NCBI GenBank assembly: GCA_018780435.1
Contig: JADMJS010000505.1
Location: 1-33,146, forward strand
DNA from: Myxococcales bacterium
Lineage (GTDB): Bacteria; Myxococcota_A; UBA9042; GCA-2863065
Length of the DNA: 33,146 bases
Direction: 5' to 3'
Shown here: in pieces, positions 6,902 to 14,500 of the stretch
Numbering within the stretch: position 1 is the stretch's first letter
How the letters are laid out: each line of letters begins with the position of its first letter
Notes under the pieces: model-generated
Told to the model about the DNA's origin: nothing
What the model saw: only the letters and a program-made list of their open reading frames with translations
Databases searched by the model: none
Translations under genes and position numbers: made by a program

Positions 6902-9388
6902 TTGCAGAAGCTCGGCAACTACAGCCTCATCGAGGTGCTCGGAGACGGTCCCCACGGCCCCGTCTACCTCGCCCTCGAGCCCGTGCAGGGCCGTAGCGTC
7001 GTCGTCAAACCCATACCGGGTGCGCACCGATTACTCGACGCCGTCGATCCGCTCCTCGCCATCTCGTCCCCTTACGTGGCCCGCATGCTCGGGGCCTCCG
7101 AACCCAGCACCGCGGCCGCCCTGACTGCGCACGACGCGCCCTTCATCGTCCGCGATCTCGTCAATGGGGCGCCCCTCGACGCGCTACGGCGGGCGGTCCC
7201 GACCTTCTCGCTCCCCTTCGCGCTCGGCGTGCTCGACGGCGTTGCGAGAGGCCTCTCCGCGTTTCATTCGGCGGGAATCGCCCACGGCAACCTGAAGCTC
7301 GGAAACGTCCTCGTGGGCCGTTCGGGCGAGCTTCGGCTCACTGACCCGGCGCTCCTCGCCCGTGTGGCCACCGCACCCCTATCGCCGGATGAGTGGCTGT
7401 CGGGCCGCTTCGGCGCGGTGCCGCTGGTGTCCCCCGAGCGCCTCGATGGCGACCCGACCCCCACCCTCGAAGACGATCTGTGGGCGTTCGGCGCCCTCGC
7501 CACGTGGCTGCTGGCCGACGCGTGGCCCTATGACGAGCCCGATCCGAGACGCGCCGCGGAGGAACGCCGACGGCGGCCCGCGCGCGGGCTCCCGGCGCAG
7601 GTGCCCGCCGAGCTGCAAGCCGTGTTGGCCGCGTTGCTCTCGCGCGATCGAACGAGCCGCCCCGCGTCGATCGGCGACGTCGGCAAGACCATCGACAGCG
7701 CCTGCAAAGCGCTGGGCGTCGATCCGGATGACGCCCTCGAGGAGGGCATCGGCGGCATGAGCCTCGCGTTCATGCAGCGGCGTTCCCCGACCGCGGCGGC
7801 GACGCCCTCCCCCGCTCGCGCCGCGCCGGTGTCGCCCGCGCCCGGGCCAGCTCGCGCCGAGCTCCCGCCCCTCGAACTCGACCAACCGAGTCGTCCGACG
7901 GCCGAGCGCCCGAGCTCGGAACGACCGACAGCCGAACGACCGACAGCCGAGCGCCCGAGCACGGAGAGGCCGACGGCCGAGCGACCGCTCCCCGGTATCC
8001 CGAATCTGCCGTCCGCGCCCCCCGCGAGCACGCCCTCCCGCGGGCAGGCGAGCACGGCGGGCCCCCGTCCGATGCGCGCGCTCCCGACCGGGGAAGCCCC
8101 GATGCTGCAGGTGCGCTCCGAAGTGGACGCGGTGCCCACGGCGAGCGGTGGCGGCGTGAGCACAGCGTGGATCGTCCTGGTCGTGCTCCTCGCTGCGGCG
8201 GGGTACGCGTGGTGGGATGGACGGAAGGAGACCGTGGCGCCTCCCCCGGCACACGCGGCCGGCGAGACCCCGACGCGCTCCGATGCGCTCGACGCTGCCC
8301 GGACGGCCGCGAAGGGCACGAGCCACGACGAAGCGCTGCGCACGGCGCTCGAAGCCGCTCGCCTGATGCCGACCTCCGGTGAAGCCCAAAAGCTCCTATC
8401 GGACGCCTATTGGGCCAAGGGCCGAAAGGAGGACGCCGCTGCGGCCGCCCTCCTCGCGGCCGACCGTGCAAAAGACGACGCCAGCGTCCAACGTTGGGCT
8501 GCCGAGCGCCTCCTCGCCGCCGGTCGCACCACCGACGCCCTCGCCGTCACGACCAAGGCCGTGGAGTCCCACGGCACCGACGCCGTTCTCCACTACTTCC
8601 GCGGCGTCGCGCTGAAGCGGGAAGGCCGCCTCGACGAGGCCTCGGACGCGCTCAGCCTCGCCGCCGAGCTGGACGGGGAGGCCGTCGCCACCTGGCTCGA
8701 GCTCGGCGAGGTCAAGCTCGCCCTCAGCCGCTTCCCCGCGGCGCGCGACGCCTTCGAGCGCGCGGCGACGCTGTCCCCAAAGAGCGGCAAGGCCTACGCC
8801 GGCCTCGCGCGTGCGCTCGTCGGCCTCGGTCGCGGCGACGAAGCCGTGGCCCTGCTCGAACGCGGCATCGAGCTCGCCACCGACCCGAGCGAGGTCCGCT
8901 TCGCCATCGGGTGGGTGAAGCTCAAAGGCGGCGACCACGCCGGCGCCCTGCCCTTCTTGACGACGTTTGCGACCGAACACCCGGACGACGCCCGCGGCTC
9001 GTTCGCGCTGGGCGCCGCTCAGCTCCTGGCAGGCGAGGCCAGCGCTGCGGCGTCGCTGCGGCGCAGCGTCGAGCTCGATCCGTCGGTCCCCGAAGCGTGG
9101 TTCGACCTCGGCGTGGCCGAGCTCGCGGCCGGAAAGACCGACGACTCGCTCGCCGCGTTTGCGAAGGCGACCCAGACCCGCTTCGGCATGTGGCAAGCCC
9201 ACTGCGAGCGAGGTCGCTTGCTCTATCGCCTCGGCCGGCACGACGACGCGAGCCCCGGCCTCACGACGACGCTCGAACTCGCCCCGGGCGCCGCCGTCGC
9301 GGAAGGTCTCCTGAATGCGCCCCGAGGCTCCACGCTCGGTGAACTCATCGCAGCGGTGCCTTGCGGTCCCTCCGTCCTGTTGCCTTAG
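6902..9388 (+). CDS. Membrane protein with predicted pseudokinase domain and C-terminal TPRs
   Basis: Residues about 5-270 follow the bacterial Ser/Thr (PknB-like) kinase fold: a degenerate Gly-rich loop (GDGPHGPVYLA), VVVKP with the ATP-site Lys near 36, an APE-like SPER, and DDLWAFGALATWLL. The catalytic loop reads HGNLKLGN instead of HRDLKxxN, so the catalytic Asp is replaced by Gly near 129, and DFG is DPA. A pseudokinase is therefore predicted. A Pro/Ala-rich region with six PTAER-like repeats leads to one membrane helix (about 419-439, WIVLVVLLAAAGYAWW). About 370 residues of TPR repeats follow, probably periplasmic. I chose TTG 6902 because AGAGGG lies 6 nt upstream; TTG 6854 in the same frame has no such site. 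The gene ends 14 bases before the suggested Omp85 start, and that frame also opens inside it at 9361, so the genes form an operon. A role in sensing or scaffolding envelope assembly is an inference. Confidence 0.85.
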   Translation: MQKLGNYSLIEVLGDGPHGPVYLALEPVQGRSVVVKPIPGAHRLLDAVDPLLAISSPYVARMLGASEPSTAAALTAHDAPFIVRDLVNGAPLDALRRAVPTFSLPFALGVLDGVARGLSAFHSAGIAHGNLKLGNVLVGRSGELRLTDPALLARVATAPLSPDEWLSGRFGAVPLVSPERLDGDPTPTLEDDLWAFGALATWLLADAWPYDEPDPRRAAEERRRRPARGLPAQVPAELQAVLAALLSRDRTSRPASIGDVGKTIDSACKALGVDPDDALEEGIGGMSLAFMQRRSPTAAATPSPARAAPVSPAPGPARAELPPLELDQPSRPTAERPSSERPTAERPTAERPSTERPTAERPLPGIPNLPSAPPASTPSRGQASTAGPRPMRALPTGEAPMLQVRSEVDAVPTASGGGVSTAWIVLVVLLAAAGYAWWDGRKETVAPPPAHAAGETPTRSDALDAARTAAKGTSHDEALRTALEAARLMPTSGEAQKLLSDAYWAKGRKEDAAAAALLAADRAKDDASVQRWAAERLLAAGRTTDALAVTTKAVESHGTDAVLHYFRGVALKREGRLDEASDALSLAAELDGEAVATWLELGEVKLALSRFPAARDAFERAATLSPKSGKAYAGLARALVGLGRGDEAVALLERGIELATDPSEVRFAIGWVKLKGGDHAGALPFLTTFATEHPDDARGSFALGAAQLLAGEASAAASLRRSVELDPSVPEAWFDLGVAELAAGKTDDSLAAFAKATQTRFGMWQAHCERGRLLYRLGRHDDASPGLTTTLELAPGAAVAEGLLNAPRGSTLGELIAAVPCGPSVLLP
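7895..7984 (+). repeat. Six 15-bp repeats encoding P-[TS]-[AST]-ER
   Basis: Six consecutive 15-bp units encode PTAER, PSSER, PTAER, PTAER, PSTER and PTAER between the pseudokinase domain and the membrane helix. It is a charged, extended, presumably disordered cytoplasmic linker. Synonymous differences between units (GAG/GAA, CGC/CGA/AGG) suggest the protein repeat is maintained by selection and is not a very recent duplication. Confidence 0.85.
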
Positions 9389-9402
9389 TCACCGATCGCG
9401 TC

Positions 9403-11556
9403 GTGAAGCGCCACCAGCCGAACCCGCTCGAGGCGCCGCGCCGGACCGTCCCGGCGGCGTGGCTGCTGTCGACGTTGCTCGCGATGCTGGTGGGATGCCA
9501 GGGGCTCATTCGCCTCGGCCGCCATGAACCCGGTCCGGGGCGACTGATCGTGGTGCATGTCGGGCTCGAAGGGCCAGTCACCGTCGACAGCGACCTCATC
9601 GTGGACCGCCTCGCGACCTGGTCGGACAACTTCGGCTCGCTCGACCAAAAGCCGCTCCTCGACCTCTCGGTGCTCCGCGACGACGAACGACGGATCGAGA
9701 GCGCGTACGCGGCCCAAGGGTACTTCCAGGCGCGGTGTACCGGCCATCGGATCGAGACCGTCGACGATGTCTCCGTCCGGGTCTTTTTCAAGGTGGTCGA
9801 AGGCAAGCCTACTCGTCTAGCCGAGGTGGTCCTGGGCGGATTCCCCCTCGACGCGGTGCCCGCGGAGGCGCCCGACGGGGTCACTCCAGCCCCCCCGACG
9901 GAGGCTCCCACAGTCGAGCCGCTCCAGGCGCTCGACGCCGACGCGGTCATCCGTCTCAAGGAGACACGGGCACGGATGGACGGGCTCGTGACGCTGGAGA
10001 AGGGCGAGACGTGGACCGAAGCCGCGGTGCTCGCGTCGAAGAACGCGGTGCGAGAGGCGCTGGTCGACCAAGGCTTCATCTTCGCCGACGTCGTGGCCAC
10101 GACGGAGGTGAACCGACGTCAACGCCAAGCGACGGTCCGACTCGACGTGGTGCCGGGGCCACTCGCGCGTGTCGCCCAGATCCGGGTCGCGGGCAACAGC
10201 GACGTCACGGCAGAACGCGTGATGCGACGCGTCGATCTCAAGGAAGGCGACGTGGTCGAGCGCGGCCGCTTCGAGCGCATCGAGGGCCGTATCTTCGAGC
10301 TCGGCGTGTTCTTCTCCGTCTCGGTCAAACCGGACCGCACGGCGGTCGACGCGACCGTGGGTGCCGACGCTGTCACTCAGGGCGACCCGACCGATCACGC
10401 CGCGACGGTCGCGCGGCTCCAGCACGTCAAGTGGCCCGGCACCGTCGACATCGTGATCACCGTCCAGGAGCGGCCCATCCACGAGATCCGAGCCGGCGCT
10501 GGTATCGCCTTCGACAACAAACAGAACCAAGGCAACGTGCTGGTCGGCTACCAGAACCGAAGCCTCTTCGGCGGTCAGCGCTATTTCGACGCCACGCTCC
10601 GTCCAGCCTACCTGGTCCAACCGGCCTTCTGGGACGTGGACCAGCACGGACCGGGTGGCGCCGCAGCGCTCGCCTTTCGGCAGCCGGCCTTCCTCGAGGA
10701 GTACCTGCTGCTGTCCCTGAACGCCGACTACACCATCGGCCTCGAAGATCGCGGCTTCGTCCACGCAGCCACCGGCGCGACCGCCCTCAGCCGCCCCTTC
10801 TTCGACCTGCTGACCCCCTACATCGGCTACAAGCTGTCGTTCGAGTCCGTCCTCGACGGCGAAGAGGGATCGGGCGAAGTGGACTTTGGCCGGTCGAACT
10901 TCCTGACCTACTTCGAACAAGGCGTCACGTTCGACTGGCGTGACAACCTTCTCGACCCGCGTCGCGGCATCTACTCGTCCATTCGGATCGCCGAGTCGCT
11001 GGGCGCCCTCGGCTCGGACGAGGACTTTCTCCGAGTCGAGGTCGACGCACGCGGCTACATCCCAGTGACGAGCTGGTTGGTCTTCGCCATGCGAATCGGC
11101 TGGTCGGAGAACATCGCCCTCACGGACGCGCCCGCGCCCGAGAAGGCCTGGTTCAAGGGCGGCGGCGCGTCGGACATGCGCGGCTTCGCATCGCAGGACA
11201 TGGGCCCACGCACGTGCCAAAAAGGGGACGAGTTCTTGGGTTTCGCTCGCGATGGGACGGACTGCCCGGACGGCGCCGACGGCTCCTTTGCCGACGGTGG
11301 CGACGTGAAGGCGCTCGCGGGCTTCGAAGCGCGTGTCATCCTTCCCTACAACTTCGGCGTGGTCGCGTTCCTCGACGCGGGTCAGATCTGGACCCGCCGA
11401 GACGACATCGACTGGAGCGACATCGAGCTCGCCGTCGGACCCGGCATTCGTTACTACACCCTGGTCGGTCCGGTGTCGGCCGACGTGGGCTTCCTGCTCA
11501 CGCACCCGAGCGGCTTCGAGTACACCTTCCACATCAGCATCGGGCAGGCCTTCTGA
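9403..11556 (+). CDS. Omp85-family outer-membrane assembly factor (BamA/TamA-like)
   Basis: The N-terminal half (about residues 40-355) contains POTRA-like beta-alpha-alpha-beta-beta repeats, for example ARVAQIRVAGNSDVTAERVM. The C-terminal half is a beta-barrel ending in a typical C-terminal Phe (ISIGQAF). The Omp85 loop-6 motif is present as MRGF (canonical [VI]RG[FY]), along with DWRDNLLDPRRGIY. The protein inserts or exports outer-membrane proteins; with TamB directly downstream it most resembles TamA. The N-terminus has a hydrophobic segment ending in LVGC, a possible lipobox, which is unusual because BamA and TamA normally have a signal-peptidase-I leader. The start is uncertain: GTG 9403 gives a 30-residue leader and follows the upstream stop by 14 nt, while TTG 9361 also fits. 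The stop TGA overlaps the tamB ATG by one base. Confidence 0.9.
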   Translation: MKRHQPNPLEAPRRTVPAAWLLSTLLAMLVGCQGLIRLGRHEPGPGRLIVVHVGLEGPVTVDSDLIVDRLATWSDNFGSLDQKPLLDLSVLRDDERRIESAYAAQGYFQARCTGHRIETVDDVSVRVFFKVVEGKPTRLAEVVLGGFPLDAVPAEAPDGVTPAPPTEAPTVEPLQALDADAVIRLKETRARMDGLVTLEKGETWTEAAVLASKNAVREALVDQGFIFADVVATTEVNRRQRQATVRLDVVPGPLARVAQIRVAGNSDVTAERVMRRVDLKEGDVVERGRFERIEGRIFELGVFFSVSVKPDRTAVDATVGADAVTQGDPTDHAATVARLQHVKWPGTVDIVITVQERPIHEIRAGAGIAFDNKQNQGNVLVGYQNRSLFGGQRYFDATLRPAYLVQPAFWDVDQHGPGGAAALAFRQPAFLEEYLLLSLNADYTIGLEDRGFVHAATGATALSRPFFDLLTPYIGYKLSFESVLDGEEGSGEVDFGRSNFLTYFEQGVTFDWRDNLLDPRRGIYSSIRIAESLGALGSDEDFLRVEVDARGYIPVTSWLVFAMRIGWSENIALTDAPAPEKAWFKGGGASDMRGFASQDMGPRTCQKGDEFLGFARDGTDCPDGADGSFADGGDVKALAGFEARVILPYNFGVVAFLDAGQIWTRRDDIDWSDIELAVGPGIRYYTLVGPVSADVGFLLTHPSGFEYTFHISIGQAF

Positions 11557-14500
11557 TGAACGCGCCTGCCCCGCTCCCCGCCGCAGCGCCCGCGCCGACG
11601 CCACCGCCCCGGCGTGGCCTGCGCTCACGGTGGCGACGTTGGTCCTTCCGCGTCCTCGGCGGGCTCGTCCTCGTCATATTGGGCCTCGTCGCCGTTGCGG
11701 TCAGCCTCATCGGCACCGAAGCGGGCACACGTTGGGCCGCGCTCTTCGCGCTCGAACAAGTGAACACCTTGTTCCACGGCGACATCCTCGTCGGTGACGT
11801 CGAAGGCACTATCGCCGGACGCCTCGTCCTCCACGACGTACGCCTCGTCGACGACCGCGGGGAAGCGGCGGTGTTCGCGAAACGAATCGAGGTCCGCGTC
11901 GATCTCCTCGAATTGGCTGAACAACGCGTCCATTTGAGTGGCATCGTCATCGAAGGCCTCGACTACACCTTGTTTTCGAACGAGCTGACGCCCCGGATCC
12001 TCATCACGCGCGTCTTCGAGTCCGTCGCCCCGAGCCTCGACGTCGACGACACCCCGTCGGCGTGGCGCATCGACCTCGACGATGTCGTGATTCGAGACGC
12101 GCGTTACCGCATGTCCGCCGCTGAGGCGCCGATGCTCAGCGAGCTCTCGATCGCGCTCGGCCTTCATATCGTGGGCGGCGCGCTGGAGTTCCCCCAGGTC
12201 TCGCTGTCCGGCGTCCCGCGCCCGGGCCTCGTCCCGAACTGGTCGCCGCCGCGGCTCACCGTCAGCACGGGCGGCCGCTACGCCGGTGGCGAGCTCACGC
12301 TCCCGACGACGGCCATCTGGGCCGACGGTCTGCAGCTCGACGCGGGCTTCACCGCCGGCTCGAACGGCCTGGCCGTCGCGATTCGGTCTCTGAGCGCCGC
12401 CACCCCCGTCGTCGAAGCTATCGCCTCCCTAGCGCCGGGGACCCTCACCACCGCTACAGACACCACTATCTCGGTCGTCGGCGGCGCGTCGCTTGCGCAC
12501 GGCCGCGCCGACGCGACGCTCGACGTCACTACCCCGAGGGGCGGCGTGGCCCTCGCCGCGTCGGTTCGCCTCCCATCGGATGGCGTCCGACTGATGCCCG
12601 TTCCCGCGAACGGCCTCCAGGGCGTCTTGTGGCTCCGAGGCGACGCGCTCACGACCGGCCCTCTCGTCGCCGCGCTTCCGCAGCTCGGGGCCGACCTGCT
12701 CGTGACCACGGCCTTCGACCTCGGCACTCCGGGCGCGCGCCCCGACGCGGACGTCCGGCTCACGGCGTCGTCCCTTCGAGGTCTCCCGATCGCGGCCGGC
12801 GTGAACACCTCCATCGCGCTCACGGCAGGGCTCCATGGCGACGAGGCAGTCGCCCAGACGGCCATCTCGCTGGTGCCGCCCGCGGCGTCGGGAGGGCCTC
12901 AGGTGGTCTCGGTCGGGATCGTCGCCTCTGGGCTCACCGCGCCACAACGCCTCATCGAGGCCACGGTCGACGGTAAGGACCTCGACCTCGGTACCCTGTC
13001 CATGACACTCCCGACCCTGCTCCCGCCACTCACGGGCCCGGTCCGCTCGCTGGCCGTGAGCGCGACGGCGCGTCTTCCCGCGGACGGGGTCCAGCTCCTC
13101 ACCTCCCTTGGCGGGCCCTGGCTCCCCAGCGCTTCCGTGCGGGCGCCCGCCTGGTTCCCTTCGGAGGCGGGTCTTCGGCTCGCCGTCTCGGTCGCGCCGG
13201 GCTCGAGCCCACTCCCGGGGGGCGTCGTCGCTCAGGGCGACCTCGGCGGCGCCTTCTCCCTCAACGTCCTAGACGGCCGGCCGGTGGTGTCGGGGGGCCT
13301 CCTCGGCGAGCTCGGCGCCTTCTCCGTCCCGGGATTCTCCGCGGGTGCGCTCTCGGTCGACGTGCGCCTCGAGCCCGGGTCGGACGGCGAGACCACCACG
13401 ACGCTCACGGCGGTCGGGAGCGGGCTTACCGCGGGGCCGCTGACCGTATCGACGTCCCGTGTCGACACGCTCGCGTCGCTCCACTTCAGCGCCGCGCCCA
13501 TGGGCTTCACTCTCGGCCCGACCGAGCTGAAGGTCGGGCTGACGGACGTCGCCTTCGCGGGACCGGACGGCCCGCTCGCATCGCTCGACGCGGCCTCGAT
13601 GGCGCTCTCGACGCGGGAGGACGGCCGCTTGCACGTGTCCGGCCCCGTGTCCCTCACGGGCGCTGAGGCGGCCGGCGTCGCACGCTTCCGGACGCTCGCG
13701 GCCGAGCTCGACGTCGCGCTCGGCGGGACGCGTCACGACGATTTGCGCCAGCCCGGCACCTTCGAGCGCATCGCCGCGACCCTGACGACGCAGCTCACCG
13801 CCGTCGAGGCCCCGGGACCCACGAGCGTCCCCACCGCCGCCGTTCGCGCGACCTGGAAGCAGTCCAAAGGCAAAGCGGGCCGCGCGACGCTGCGCGTGTC
13901 CGCGCCGACCGTCACCGCGGCGGGCCAGCGGCTTCGCAGCGTCGACCTGCGAGTGTCGATGCCGACGTCGCGGCGGCTTCAGGTGGCGGCGACCGCCTCC
14001 CGAGGCCGCATCCGGGCTGACGTGGAGGCGCGCGTGATGCTCCCGAAGCCGCGAGCGACGCCGGAGGGCGAGGCCCCCGCTGCTACGGGCCCCATCGTCA
14101 TCACGATCGAGAAGCTGACGGTCGCGGAGAAGCGAGCCCGCGTGGAAGTAACGCCGGGTGCGGAGGTACGCCTGACCACGTACGGGATCGAGGTCGACGC
14201 TCTCGAGCTTCGAGCGGGGCCGGGGACCGGGCCCCTCTTCCCGGGCGCCATCGCGGTCCAGGCGAAGACGGGCCGACGTGGAGCCCTGTCGGCGTCCGTC
14301 CAAGCGCGCCAGATCGCGATCGCGCCTTGGCTTACTCTGGCGGAGTCCCTGCAGGCGCCCGCCCCGGCGCCCGCCAGCAGGCCACCATCGGCGACGCCCG
14401 ACGCTCCAGCGACTGAGCCCGTCGCGGCGGCCGTGCCAGAGGTCAAAGGCCCGATCGCGAGTGGGATCCTCGACCTCGGCGTTACGCTCTCGGGCACCCT

